A DNA stretch of 47,071 nt from Paenibacillus alkaliterrae (GTDB lineage Bacteria; Bacillota; Bacilli; Paenibacillales; Paenibacillaceae). Of the stretch, positions 28,270-37,231 are shown in pieces. The stretch covers positions 1 through 47,071 of the forward strand of contig NZ_JAKGAP010000039.1 of NCBI RefSeq assembly GCF_021532375.1, in the 5' to 3' direction. The stretch's first letter is position 1; every line of letters begins with the position of its first letter. The notes under the pieces are model-generated. The model was not told the origin of the DNA. It did no database searches and saw only the letters and a program-made list of their open reading frames with translations. The translations under genes and the position numbers were made by a program.

Positions 28270-29307
28270 TTATATTTTACTGACAACTTCCTTATTTTGA
28301 AGCAGAGCTACCAGATAGGCCAAAGTCAATCCTTGTCCCCATCCTTGTACTCTCTTCTTGGATATCACCTTGTAATCATCAGCGGAATACATCACAGCCG
28401 TACCTGCAGATACATTACGGACCGAACCGTCTTCATCAATGTTAGCCAAGATGCCTTCATAAGCTTTGGCCATATAGTTTTGATGCAGCGGGTGTCCATT
28501 GATTACCAGCGAAGCGGCAATGCCGGCGGAGGCTGACGTTTCCTCATAGGAGGTTTCATCGTTCAATACCGTGCGCCACAGCCCCTTCGGTGATTGCAGC
28601 CTGACGAGAGCGCTTAATTGATCGCCGAGAGCCCCTCCGATCTGCATCCACATAGGCATAAAGGGATTCAGCATTTTATAAGCTTGTGCCATCGTATAAG
28701 CGGCCCATGCATTGGCTCTGCCCCAGTAAATTGCGGACAGATGATCTTCTCTGACATTATCCCAAGCGTGATAGAACAAATTCGTCTTCGTGTCCTGCAG
28801 ATATTCTTCATGCCAGTAAAATTGATTAAGGGCATCGTCAATGTATTCCTTTTTGTCCAATTTAAATCCGAGCCTCAGCAAGAAATAGGCGGCCATGAAC
28901 AACGTATCCGCCCATGCCTGCTCCGGAAAGTCATTCTTGGAGGATACCGTATGCTGGAACACACCTTCCCCGAATCGGATGGCATCCTTTCGCAGATATT
29001 CGGCTTTTAACAGAGCCAGGTCAAGGTACTTGGAGTCGCCCGTAGCTTCATGCAGGGTCAGCATCGTATGCCCCATGGCACAAGCATTGACCATCATAGG
29101 CGGCAACCCGAGCTCCAGATACTCGTCCACCCATTTGACCAGAAAATCGATGTACTCTTGATTCCCCGTTACTTCCCAGGCTTTGCAAATCCCGTAATAA
29201 GCTACGCCGCAAGACCAGTTCCAAGTGAAATCCATGTTCATCGTTCTGCGGACTACCCGGTCTATAAGCTCTTTTACTTCGTTTTCGTCGCATTCAAATT
29301 TTCGCAT
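28270..29307 (-). CDS. unsaturated rhamnogalacturonyl hydrolase, GH105 (YteR-like)
   Basis: The protein has 345 residues, close to the family's usual 370, and no signal peptide. Family features are WNWSCGVAYYGICKAWEVTG, the catalytic aspartate in EQAWADTLFMAAYFLLRLG, YWGRANAWAAYTMA, LWRTVLNDETSYEETSASAGIA and GWGQGLTLAYL. It forms an (alpha/alpha)6 barrel. It would hydrate the unsaturated galacturonyl end of disaccharides produced by rhamnogalacturonan lyases and release rhamnose in the cytoplasm. It is transcribed divergently from an AraC regulator (29563), which is its likely controller. No 22-bp GTCG repeat is visible in its promoter. Confidence 0.93.
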   Translation of the reverse strand: MRKFECDENEVKELIDRVVRRTMNMDFTWNWSCGVAYYGICKAWEVTGNQEYIDFLVKWVDEYLELGLPPMMVNACAMGHTMLTLHEATGDSKYLDLALLKAEYLRKDAIRFGEGVFQHTVSSKNDFPEQAWADTLFMAAYFLLRLGFKLDKKEYIDDALNQFYWHEEYLQDTKTNLFYHAWDNVREDHLSAIYWGRANAWAAYTMAQAYKMLNPFMPMWMQIGGALGDQLSALVRLQSPKGLWRTVLNDETSYEETSASAGIAASLVINGHPLHQNYMAKAYEGILANIDEDGSVRNVSAGTAVMYSADDYKVISKKRVQGWGQGLTLAYLVALLQNKEVVSKI

Positions 29308-29562
29308 ATTTATTCCTCCGTATACGCTGCACGATGAAACTTATAATCTTCATCATGGCATGAAATGACAAACACATTTTTCATCACTAAGCCTTGTACA
29401 TTGTAAGCCTTAAGTCCATAATGATTTTTCTATTACTTGTGTTCTAAGATTAACATGAAAATAGGAATGATTTCCCCGCATTTATGCACAAATATACCTC
29501 AAACGCCGCATATATTGATATACTAGGTGTATGAAGTCAATTAGCTGTGAAAGGAGCCCTCC
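29308..29562. promoter_or_regulatory. divergent promoter region between GH105 and AraC genes
   Basis: This 255-bp AT-rich spacer holds both promoters. A TATACT box at 29519-29524 faces the AraC gene. The GGAG site before ATG 29563 is strong. I see no clear long palindrome and no GTCG pair of the type found elsewhere in the locus, so the AraC protein probably uses a different site here. Confidence 0.4.
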
Positions 29563-30432
29563 ATGACTGTTCAATCACTTCCAGACATGCTGCGCTTTGG
29601 CTCGATTAACGAAACGCTGTGGATCGAATTCGACCGGAGAATCGGCCATCATTCGATGAATAACACCCACTACCATAAATCGTATGAAATTTATTATCTG
29701 TTTCGCGGGGAAAGGAAATTTTTTATCCGAGACTCCGTCTACCACGTCCATCCTGGTGACATGGTACTCGTCGACTCCAACGCCGTTCACAAAACGTCCG
29801 AGCTAAGCGAACCCAATCATGAACGGGTCGTCCTGCATTTTGCTCAATCTTACTTTGCGGAATTGTCACCGGAGGATACGGATCTGCTGCTGACCCCCTT
29901 CGCTGATGTCCATCCGCTGATCAGACTGAACCTTAAGGAACGGATGTACGTGGAAGAGCTTCTTGGCTCTCTGCTGAGCGAACTAAGCGAATGCCCCCCA
30001 GGCTATCAATTGCACATCCGGAACATGATGATTGAATTGCTTCTATTCACAGCTCGCCGCACGTTGAAACGCAAGGCTCTGCCGGATATTGAGCTTACAT
30101 CGGTCCAGCGGAAGGTAACGGATATCATCCGCCACATTAATCTGCACTACAGGGAACCTCTTCATCTAGACATCCTTGCCAAGCAATTTTTTATTAGCAA
30201 GGGCCACCTGTGCCGCGTCTTCAAAGAAGTCACCGGCTTCGGCTTTGCCCAGTACATCAACATCACACGGGTCAAAGAGGCCGAACACCTCTTGCGAGAA
30301 ACGGACTGGAGTGTCACTCAGGTGTCAGAGCATTGCGGATTTGAGAACTTTTCCCACTTTGGCAAAGTGTTCAAAAATCTTTCAGGCCTGTCCCCCCGTG
30401 CCTATCGGAAGCTTGAGTATTCCAGAAAATGA
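29563..30432 (+). CDS. AraC-family transcriptional regulator with N-terminal cupin
   Basis: The protein has 289 residues. A cupin-like sugar-binding domain fills about residues 1-150 (HYHKSYEIYYLFRGERKFFI, YHVHPGDMVLVDSNAVHKTSE). Two AraC helix-turn-helix units follow from about 190 (LDILAKQFFISKGHLCRVFKEVTGFG and VTQVSEHCGFENFSHFGKVFKNLSGLSPRAYR). AAAGGAG precedes the ATG. It faces away from GH105 and probably activates it in response to a rhamnogalacturonan-derived sugar. Confidence 0.93.
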   Translation: MTVQSLPDMLRFGSINETLWIEFDRRIGHHSMNNTHYHKSYEIYYLFRGERKFFIRDSVYHVHPGDMVLVDSNAVHKTSELSEPNHERVVLHFAQSYFAELSPEDTDLLLTPFADVHPLIRLNLKERMYVEELLGSLLSELSECPPGYQLHIRNMMIELLLFTARRTLKRKALPDIELTSVQRKVTDIIRHINLHYREPLHLDILAKQFFISKGHLCRVFKEVTGFGFAQYINITRVKEAEHLLRETDWSVTQVSEHCGFENFSHFGKVFKNLSGLSPRAYRKLEYSRK

Positions 30433-30484
30433 GATCAGTTAATCGAAAGTTATTTCGAGTCCATTCTTAGTTGAAGCTTCCTTG

Positions 30485-30531
30485 AGAACGAAAAGAAAAA
30501 TGGTTGAGCAGGAAATCCCCCCTGTTCAACC
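30485..30531 (-). terminator. terminator of the DNA alkylation repair gene
   Basis: GGTTGAGCAGG (30502-30512) pairs with CCTGTTCAACC (30521-30531) with one G-T pair. On the minus strand it is followed by ATTTTTCTTTTC. It closes the gene at 30573-31280. Confidence 0.75.
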
Positions 30532-30572
30532 CATAAAATACATCCAATTGGACTGCGCTTTTAGAATTTAGT

Positions 30573-31280
30573 TTAACATCTTACATATTTGCGTTTGAAA
30601 CCAATTTGCCCTTTATCTACTGCCTTTTGAATATTTTTGGAAGCGAGTAGAAATTTGCTTTTTGTCTTGTCCTGTTTGACTCCTACCGGGCCTACTGCCT
30701 TTGCGGTCTCGACCGCCTTATCATGGAAAGGCAAATATGATACACCCACTGCGTAAAGATAATTATTCATCGCATATTTTGTTCGTTCGGGAGAATCGTG
30801 AATCGTATTTTTTACAATTTCAAGCATATTGGCAAGTTTGCTTTCGAAAAATTCACCGTCCGGTCGATTACCTAAAAGCCAGCAGTAACAGCTCCAGCCC
30901 GCTGACATTCTCAGCTCCTCGCCGCTTGCGATCCATCTATCGGCAACTGCTTGTGCAATATCTGTTTCTGCCAAGGTTACTGCAACCACATAGTCGGACA
31001 GCATATAAAAATAAGCAGCATCCATCCAACGCTCAAAATCCGCTTCAGTCATTGCTTTCGGGTCTGCAATTACGCCGGCAAAGTACATGGCGTCGTAATT
31101 CCCCGTGGTATAAAGTTGCTCAGCCAATGGTTGATTTTTTTTAATTTTCTTCGCGATGGGCTTCATTACGCCTGTAGCCACACCAAAAAGCGGTTCGTTC
31201 GCGCCATTGGATATGTATATTTTCTTGGTTCGTTCCTTGCCGAGAGCTTCAAGCTCCTGCATAACCATTTCGAAATTCAT
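30573..31280 (-). CDS. DNA alkylation repair protein, AlkD-like HEAT-repeat glycosylase
   Basis: The protein has 235 residues, entirely alpha-helical by composition, matching the DNA alkylation repair (AlkD-like) family. Typical segments are GVATGVMKPIAKKIKKNQPLAEQLY, FAGVIADPKAMTEADFERWMDAAYFYMLSDYVV and ERTKYAMNNYLYAVGVSYLPFHDKAVETAKAVG. The family excises N3- and N7-alkylated purines. It starts at ATG 31280 behind AAGGAAG. It stands alone with its own terminator and bears no relation to the sugar genes. Confidence 0.88.
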   Translation of the reverse strand: MNFEMVMQELEALGKERTKKIYISNGANEPLFGVATGVMKPIAKKIKKNQPLAEQLYTTGNYDAMYFAGVIADPKAMTEADFERWMDAAYFYMLSDYVVAVTLAETDIAQAVADRWIASGEELRMSAGWSCYCWLLGNRPDGEFFESKLANMLEIVKNTIHDSPERTKYAMNNYLYAVGVSYLPFHDKAVETAKAVGPVGVKQDKTKSKFLLASKNIQKAVDKGQIGFKRKYVRC

Positions 31281-31294
31281 TGTTTAACACTTCC

Positions 31295-31460
31295 TTATTT
31301 TTGAAGGATTTTATCAATTTTATCAAAACCACATACTGGACAGCGATAGTATTCTGCATTTGCCCCTTTAGACATGTCTCGTTGCCCCCAATTGCTTGCC
31401 CACAGCAATCCGCGATTTTGCCCCAGGCCGATGCCGAAGACATCCATCATCGATTTGTGA
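31295..31460 (-). pseudogene. zinc-ribbon-like tail fragment
   Basis: The minus-strand frame ends with NAEYYRCPVCGFDKIDKILQK, containing a single CPVCG knuckle, then a stop at 31295. The preceding part of the same frame does not look like the same protein. I cannot name the parent gene. It is one of several short coding pieces packed between the AlkD-like gene and 32.3 kb. Confidence 0.3.
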
Positions 31461-31620
31461 ACCGGCGCGGGACGGCCCGTCCATATCGGCCAACACGATT
31501 TTCCCCAGTCGAAACGCCTGCATCCCACCTTCATTGCACGTCATCTGATCCGCCTTGCCGGTTCTCGGATCGACGATTCTCGTACAATCCCAATGCTGTA
31601 TACGCCCGGCACCCCTTGGA

Positions 31621-31749
31621 CGCAATATCATCCGCCTCGGTGCCGAGGATATCAATCAACGTAATTTCGTTGCCTTCCTTGTCCGTGCTAATCGGATCAT
31701 GTAAAGAAACGTCTTTCCGCGTCTTCTTCAAAGACCACAGATGCATAAT
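31621..31749 (-). pseudogene. sigma-K-like sporulation sigma factor fragment
   Basis: About 43 residues ([38 protein letters not shown]) match the region between sigma domains 2 and 4 of sigma-K. Before and after this the frame loses the family pattern: region 2 and the DNA-binding region 4 are absent. It cannot be functional. It supports a spore-forming host. Confidence 0.6.
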
Positions 31750-31771
31750 CCTGATAAATAAAAATGAACCA

Positions 31772-31867
31772 ACCATTGTGATGGAACTCCAGTCCTGCTC
31801 TCTCTTTTTTTATGACGTCGATGTCGGCATTTATTCTGGTAATAAGCAGAAACATAGTTGCCGCAAT
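31772..31867 (-). pseudogene. possible chemoreceptor (MCP)-type fragment
   Basis: About 32 residues ([29 protein letters not shown]) resemble the first membrane helix end and start of the sensor domain of some methyl-accepting chemotaxis proteins. It sits directly between the kinase fragment and the sigma-K fragment on the same strand. The match is short, so confidence is low. Confidence 0.25.
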
Positions 31868-31869
31868 CA

Positions 31870-32154
31870 ATAAAACATGTCTTCTGCAGGAATATCATGT
31901 CCTCCATTTTTAACCCGTGCAGCAACGCGATCAATATTCAATCGGTAATCTCCCAGCCCTACATAAAACATGATCACTTCAAAACCATTATCTTTCGCCT
32001 CGCACATTTGACGAATAACATTACCGCCTGCAAGGGTTGTCTCTACTAAAAAACCTCGTTCTGGATCAACATTTGCACTAACACCGAGTCGATCGATAAT
32101 TAGATTACGAATTGTGCTCTTTCCGCTGCCATTGTTCCCTGCGAATACAAACAT
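31870..32154 (-). pseudogene. zeta-toxin-like P-loop kinase fragment with in-frame internal deletion
   Basis: The frame reads MFVFAGNNGSGKSTIRNLI with a Walker A motif, then RLGVSANVDPE followed at once by RGFLVETTLAGGNVIRQM and VKNGGHDIPAEDM. In related kinases roughly 30-35 residues lie between the NVDPE and FLVETTLAG segments, including the substrate-side helices. The C-terminal third is also missing. No ribosome binding site precedes the methionine; the frame extends upstream into unrelated sequence to 32265. Probably dead. I see no antitoxin gene. Confidence 0.55.
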
Positions 32155-32352
32155 TTGGTGGGAGAAGGAGAACGTCAACCTGCCAAGAATTGAGTTGAGT
32201 GCAAACTCCCGTAGTTCGAGAGACGCGCAGCACAGATAGATCGGCAGATAAGTCATCGCATTCAAGATGAATACCTAGCTTGACGCATTGCGCACCAAAT
32301 GCTGGTCACGGATTCGTCAGCTTCGTTAGGTTCATTCCGTAAACCAGGACTT

Positions 32353-33570
32353 TCAATTAAGCTGAGTATCTTCAGTAACAAATTCCGAAGCTTCCTGCTT
32401 GCGCGCTTGAGAACGGACAGCTGGGCCGAAGGAGAAGGCTGCAAAACAGGCCGCTAACGCAACCGAGGCAGCGCCGATCCAACTGATCGCCGTTAACGAC
32501 GAACTTCCCACGATAATTCCCCCAATGCTTGCGCCTGCTGCAAATCCAAGTTGTACGAAGGTATTGTTCAGACTAAGCATGATACCGGACGCTTCAGGAG
32601 CAATCGATATCAGATTGAAGTTCAGGGTTGGCCCGGCTGTCCATGCGGCAATAGCCCAGATCATCAGCAACGGGATAGTCACGATTACCGATCCTGGGAT
32701 TATAGATATCAGCACAAGAGCAATGGCCTGGACAGCCATACCACAGACGAGCGTACGTGCAGCGCCTATATGATCCGCAAGGAAGCCGCCAAGCTTGGAG
32801 CCAATCAAACTCGCGACACCCAGGCCGAAGAGTATAACGCTGATTTGCTGTTCAATCGTCGGCATTAAAGAAGTCAATAATGGGGTGATATAGGTATTGA
32901 TCACCGAATAGCTGATAAACATTAAAAACGTCACGCCGAGTGCTATAACAATCTTTGGCTTCTTCAACAGGGCAAGCTGCCTGCCGAGAGAAATGAGCGC
33001 TTCGCCTTGGGTGGCCGGAATCGCCCTTGCAACTGCAAAGAATGCAATCAGGCTTAAGAGTCCGATCCCCCAGAAGATCACCTTCCAATCATATGCGGCT
33101 GTAATCAGGCGGGCTATGGGGATGCCGATGACGAGGGCGGCACTGAATCCCATCGCGAGGTTGGACAATGCACTGGCCTTGCGTCCTTCAGGAGCCAACT
33201 TCTCGACAATTGAAAAAGCGCAAACACCGTAGACGCCGAAGCCGATTCCTAGCGCTATACGGGAAGCTATCATGAAGCCGAAGCCCGGAAGGGCTACCGT
33301 AGATATGGTGGAAAGTATTATAACAGCAAGAGATAGCAGCAGCAACTTGCGCCGATCCATCTTCGCGGTCGCCATCATGATTATGGGCGTGCCAATGGCG
33401 CTGGCGAGTGCGAAAGAGGTCATAAGCTGTCCCGCTGCCGATACCGATACGCCGACCGAAGCAGCAACCTTATCCAGAATGCCCACGAAGACGAATTGCA
33501 ACGTACCGAGCAAAAAGCTGATAAATACAAACAAGTAAATTTTCAAGGTGTTATTTTTTGTGCGATCCAT
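32353..33570 (-). CDS. MFS sugar/drug efflux transporter (DHA1, AraJ/YdhP-like)
   Basis: I set the start at ATG 33570 (MDRTKNNTLKIYLFVF), with GGAG and GTGGA upstream. The protein has 405 residues and 12 membrane helices. The loop 2-3 motif is AKMDRRKLLLLS and helix 4 has RIALGIGFGVYGVCAFSIVEKLAPEGRKASALS. It probably exports a toxic compound or sugar analogue. It is divergent from a TetR regulator (33745); the palindrome between them is a likely operator. Confidence 0.88.
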   Translation of the reverse strand: MDRTKNNTLKIYLFVFISFLLGTLQFVFVGILDKVAASVGVSVSAAGQLMTSFALASAIGTPIIMMATAKMDRRKLLLLSLAVIILSTISTVALPGFGFMIASRIALGIGFGVYGVCAFSIVEKLAPEGRKASALSNLAMGFSAALVIGIPIARLITAAYDWKVIFWGIGLLSLIAFFAVARAIPATQGEALISLGRQLALLKKPKIVIALGVTFLMFISYSVINTYITPLLTSLMPTIEQQISVILFGLGVASLIGSKLGGFLADHIGAARTLVCGMAVQAIALVLISIIPGSVIVTIPLLMIWAIAAWTAGPTLNFNLISIAPEASGIMLSLNNTFVQLGFAAGASIGGIIVGSSSLTAISWIGAASVALAACFAAFSFGPAVRSQARKQEASEFVTEDTQLN

Positions 33571-33604
33571 TATATTCCACCGACTCCTTTTGGTTGATCG
33601 AAAA

Positions 33605-33636
33605 TACACATTGATGTAATAGTACACATATGTGTA
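33605..33636. promoter_or_regulatory. probable TetR operator in the MFS/TetR divergent region
   Basis: TACACATATGTGTA (33623-33636) is a perfect 14-bp palindrome. A matching half ATACACA lies at 33604-33610. The palindrome sits in a 170-bp divergent spacer, overlapping AT-rich promoter-like sequence. Repression of both genes by the TetR protein is the simplest reading. Confidence 0.5.
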
Positions 33637-33744
33637 TATTATAGATAAAATAACTATTCCACAATTATCAAATGGAGAGGATACGTGCAGTAAGTAACAA
33701 AAAGAATAACATTGAGCATTATTTAATGAAATGGAGTGTCTCGC

Positions 33745-34290
33745 TTGACAAAAGTAGATCGAAGAATACTTAAATCTCAAGAAGCGATAAAAAAGGCTTT
33801 AGTTGAACTCATGGCTGAAAAAGATTTTGATTACATTACGATCCAAGATATTTCGGACAGAGCAAACGTCAGCCGAAGAACGATCTATCTGCATTACACG
33901 GATAAATTTGACTTATTGGATAAGCTAATTGAAGACCATATCAATGAACTCCGAGAAATCTGCAACCCGAAACCGGTCGATTCTCTGAAGGGAAATATCA
34001 GTTGGTTCGAATACTTTGAAAAGAACTATTCATTCTTTTCGGCGATGCTGGAGAGTAAGGGAGCTCCGTTCTTTCGCAACAGATTCCTTGAATTTGTTAT
34101 TGAAGATATCCGGAATGGATGGGAGATGACAGAAGCAAGGAAACGCGGAATAAACGAAGATCTTATCCTGCAATTTTTCGCACCGGCTTACGTAGGAATC
34201 GTAGAATGGTGGTTTACTAGTGGAATGCCATATCCGCCTCAAGTCATGGAAAAACAAGTGGGGATTTTATTAGACATTAACCTGTCATAG
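33745..34290 (+). CDS. TetR-family regulator
   Basis: The best start is TTG 33745 (reading MTKVDRRILKSQEAIKKAL), eight bases after GGAG; a GTG at 33736 is the alternative. The protein has 181 residues. The N-terminal helix-turn-helix is ITIQDISDRANVSRRTIYLHYTDKFDLLDKLI. The C-terminal ligand domain ends with YVGIVEWWFTSGMPYPPQVMEKQVG. It faces away from the MFS gene it probably represses. Two broken paralogues lie at 43086 and 45671. Confidence 0.92.
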   Translation: MTKVDRRILKSQEAIKKALVELMAEKDFDYITIQDISDRANVSRRTIYLHYTDKFDLLDKLIEDHINELREICNPKPVDSLKGNISWFEYFEKNYSFFSAMLESKGAPFFRNRFLEFVIEDIRNGWEMTEARKRGINEDLILQFFAPAYVGIVEWWFTSGMPYPPQVMEKQVGILLDINLS

Positions 34291-34373
34291 TATTAATAAA
34301 AACAAGGAGCAAATCGCCGCTGCGAATGCTCCTGCCCCTCCTCATCAACGGTGCGCATGATTCAAAAGCATGT

Positions 34374-35284
34374 TTACTTTGAAATAGGGTTAGACATAGA
34401 TACCCTTTGGCTGACGGCATCCACCTTCTCTCTTTTCTGTGCGGTAGCCAGCACAACACCTCCGACAATAAGCAGAGACCCGATCAATTGTACGGCGGTT
34501 ACAGGCGTTCCAAGCAGCGCAAAGCCGAGAACCATAGCCACGAAAGGCTGCAGATTCAAAAAAATCGAAGCCTTCCCGGCTCCCACCTGTTTTAATTGCT
34601 GATTCCAAATTAACAAGCATATACCATGCATCAGAATCGCTGTTACAAAGAGCATCATCCACGCCCAAAGATGCGGGCTTACTTGATTTAAAGGCTCCTT
34701 TATGAGCGCTACCGGGATTACCATTCCCGAGCCGATAACGGTAGAATAAACGGTGCTATAAAAGGGTCAACCCGCTCCGTCAGTTTACGCATCATGATGA
34801 TGAAGACGGCAAATGTAATCATTGCCAGCAGAATGTAGATGACTCAAATTGAGAACTGCAGCCCGTCAGATTTCCCGACTACAAAAAAAATGCCCACAAT
34901 CGCAAGCGCCGATCCGATAACCATACGTCTTGTGATGTATTCCTTTAGAAACACCGCAGCGAGAAAAGATACCGTAATCGGAGCAAGGGACAGGATCAGC
35001 GACGCTGTTGTAGCATTCACGGTTTTTAGTCCTGTAAAGAAAGCAGACTGGTTAAGCAGCGTACCTACGAAACCAAGCAGAATGAGAAGAAGGTAATCCC
35101 GGCGGCTTAGAGCTGTCAGCTTTTTGGCCCCCCATGCATAACCGATCAAAAATATGGAGGTTGCGGATAGCCGAAATGCGGAAAGAAGCAGTGGCGGAAA
35201 TTCCTGCACAAGCATCGAACCGAATACGAAGTTGCTCCCCAAACAAGTGACGCAAAAAAGCAGTAATAGATATGATCGAATCAT
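34374..35284 (-). pseudogene. EamA/DMT-family transporter, interrupted by a stop and a frameshift
   Basis: The N-terminal half (35284 to 34844, starting MIRSYLLLLFCVTCLGSNFVFG) ends at an in-frame TGA after SDGLQFSI. The same frame continues beyond it with VIYILLAMITFAVFIIMMRKLTERVDPFIA. One missing base near 34760 then shifts to the frame VYSTVIGSGMVIPVALIKEP and the C-terminal half to 34374. Without the two lesions this would be an ordinary 10-helix EamA transporter of about 300 residues. No segment is missing, unlike most other pseudogenes here. Confidence 0.85.
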
Positions 35285-35328
35285 AAGCCATCTCGTTTCT
35301 TTCGGAGTAGATTTAGCAGTAGTGATCT

Positions 35329-36074
35329 TTAACTGTTGTGTCTAAAGTCAGATGCACACAACCAGAATTTTTCACCGGGCGCAAGAACATGTAATCGATT
35401 TGCCCATGCACTAATTCTTGGTGCAAGTTCCATTGGGTCCCCATTAAGAGCTTCAATGTCAGTGTCATAAGTACCATAGTGATATGGAATTAGATTCGAA
35501 TGTGAAAGCGTATTGGCGAGGGTGATGGCGTTTTCTGGACCTAGATGGTACTCGTTTCTCGATACGTCGAGTAACAGCAGGTCGACTCCTGTCATCTGCA
35601 GATGTTCAGGTAGCAGTCGTGTATCACCCGTGCACCATATTGTACCATCCAAAGTTTTAATAATAAAACCACAGCAATCTTTTGGTCCCCATGGATCTCC
35701 GTATTTATCCGGGTTCTCTTGTTGCCACGGATGATCAGCTGGAGTAGTTGTGATTTCAATTTCTCCTATTTGAAAAGTTTCACCTATACCTAAGGTTTTG
35801 GTTTGTCCCAACGGAACTCCTAGAGTCTCTAAACTTTTCACAACTGGAAGGGTTCCACCGAACAACGTACCCTTATGCACTAAAGCAGAGGGAGTATCAG
35901 TGAAATAACAGGATCTATCATAATAAGGGTTCCGCGCGAATTGATTAGAAACCCAGCACCAGATAGCCAGCAGATAAACGTTTTAGATGACTTGGTGAAT
36001 GCTTCTAATTGAAGTGGTTGCGTAGCAGGTGCCACAGCATTTGATTTAGATTCAGATAGATTCAATGATTTCAT
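35329..36074 (-). pseudogene. MBL-fold metallo-hydrolase lacking its metal-binding HxHxDH segment
   Basis: The N-terminal piece (36074 to about 35890) ends WLSGAGFLINSRGTLIMIDPVIS. The next piece, in another frame, begins near 35880 with HKGTLFGGTLPVVKSLETLGVP and runs to 35329 with later ligands intact (TPADHPW, WCTGDTRLL, LIPYHYGTYD). Between them the HxHxDH metal motif and about 50-60 residues are gone and the frame is lost. The remaining parts resemble UlaG/L-ascorbate-lactonase-like hydrolases. Inactive in all likelihood. Confidence 0.8.
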
Positions 36075-36170
36075 CTCCTCAATGCTTCTAGGGTCAGATG
36101 ACTAAACGATCGATATTTGCCTTCGCATCACCTTATTTTGGAGGTTCGTCCTAAATATCAGTCCGAGTGG

Positions 36171-36799
36171 TTATGCATCCTCGTACGCGAGGGAAGTTGA
36201 CAGGTCACGGTAAGCATTGATCTGCTGCTGAAGGTTGGCGATCTTCTGCTCGGCGAGGCCGATTGCGTCGGCGCCGGCGATAAAGCGGCGCGGTGGTTGC
36301 TCCTCGCTCGCAATCGTGATCAGCGCCTGTGCGAGTTTGGCCGGGTCTCCGGACTGCTGGCCGCTCTGGGCATTCCACCACGCCAATTGCTCTGCTCTGC
36401 GCTCGGCGTAGTCCTCGATGGACGGTTCAGCGTAGGTCGATGACTCTTTCGTGAGGAGCTCGGTGCGGAAAAACCCCGGTTTGACGATAGTGGTGTTGAT
36501 GCCGAACGGCGCGCCCTCGTGCTGCAGCGACTCCATCCAGCCCTCGAGGCCGAACTTCGACGTGACGTAGGCGTTACTAAACTCGAACCCGACAAGGCCA
36601 GCGCCCGAAGAGATCGAGATTATATGTCCCGAGCGCTGCTTGCGCATCACGCGTAACACGGCACGGGTGACGTTCATCGGGCCGATGAGGTTGGTGGCAA
36701 GTTGACGCTCGATCTGCTCCGGGGTCAGCTCCTCGAAGTAGCCGAGATAACAGTTGGCAGCCCGGCACCAGTGATAAACCACACTTTCTTGTCAGACAT
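36171..36799 (-). pseudogene. short-chain dehydrogenase with front half deleted
   Basis: A strong AGGAGG site leads into ATG 36799 and MSDKKVWFITGAG, the first strand and glycine turn of an SDR. Near 36760 the frame breaks and the sequence resumes with CYLGYFEELTPEQIERQLATN, then SGHIISISSGAGLVGFEFSNAYVTSKFGLEG (catalytic Ser, Tyr and Lys) to 36171. The rest of the NAD(P)-binding fold, about 70-75 residues including the NNA motif, is missing. It was the last gene of the operon running from 39416. A matching C-terminal tail, LSTSLAYEDE, occurs again at 44722. Confidence 0.85.
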
Positions 36800-36875
36800 A
36801 TTTTTTCCTCCTATGTTGTTACGCTTTGCTTTATAATTAGCGGGTTTATTATTCTATGCCTTTATAAAGTATTCT

Positions 36876-37205
36876 TTATTTCCTTTCTGAAAACACTTCT
36901 TTTGCAACCATAATGGCAGACATCGATTTCGGCCATCCGGCGTAAAAAGCAAGATGGATAATTACTTCTTTGAGCTCTTCTTCCGAAATCCCGTTTGTTT
37001 TCGCTTTGTTCAAATGAAATCTCAGTTGTTCTGTATTTCCGCCGGTGATCAGGCTGGCTACGGTAATCAGGCTGCGGTCACGCGGAGACAGTTCCTTGCG
37101 TTCCCAAACGTCCCCAAACAAAACGTCGTCGGTAAGTTGCACGAGTTTCGGTGCGAAATCTCCTATTATTTTTTGTGCGCCTGTAAGTTCTTTTTCATTT
37201 GACAT
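36876..37205 (-). CDS. carboxymuconolactone decarboxylase-family protein
   Basis: The protein has 109 residues, full length for the small CMD/AhpD-like family. Conserved stretches are LSPRDRSLITVASLITGGNTEQLRFHL and LKEVIIHLAFYAGWPKSMSAI. The redox CxxC of AhpD is absent, so a gamma-carboxymuconolactone decarboxylase-like or unknown non-redox role is more likely. GGAAGGTG precedes ATG 37205. It sits 26 bp after the aldo/keto reductase gene. Confidence 0.9.
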   Translation of the reverse strand: MSNEKELTGAQKIIGDFAPKLVQLTDDVLFGDVWERKELSPRDRSLITVASLITGGNTEQLRFHLNKAKTNGISEEELKEVIIHLAFYAGWPKSMSAIMVAKEVFSERK

Positions 37206-37231
37206 TTTTTCACCTTCCCTCTCGTATCACA

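Noticed and set aside
31870..32154. Zeta toxin of an active toxin-antitoxin system
   Set aside because: The kinase lacks an internal segment, its C-terminal third and a ribosome binding site, and no antitoxin gene is adjacent.
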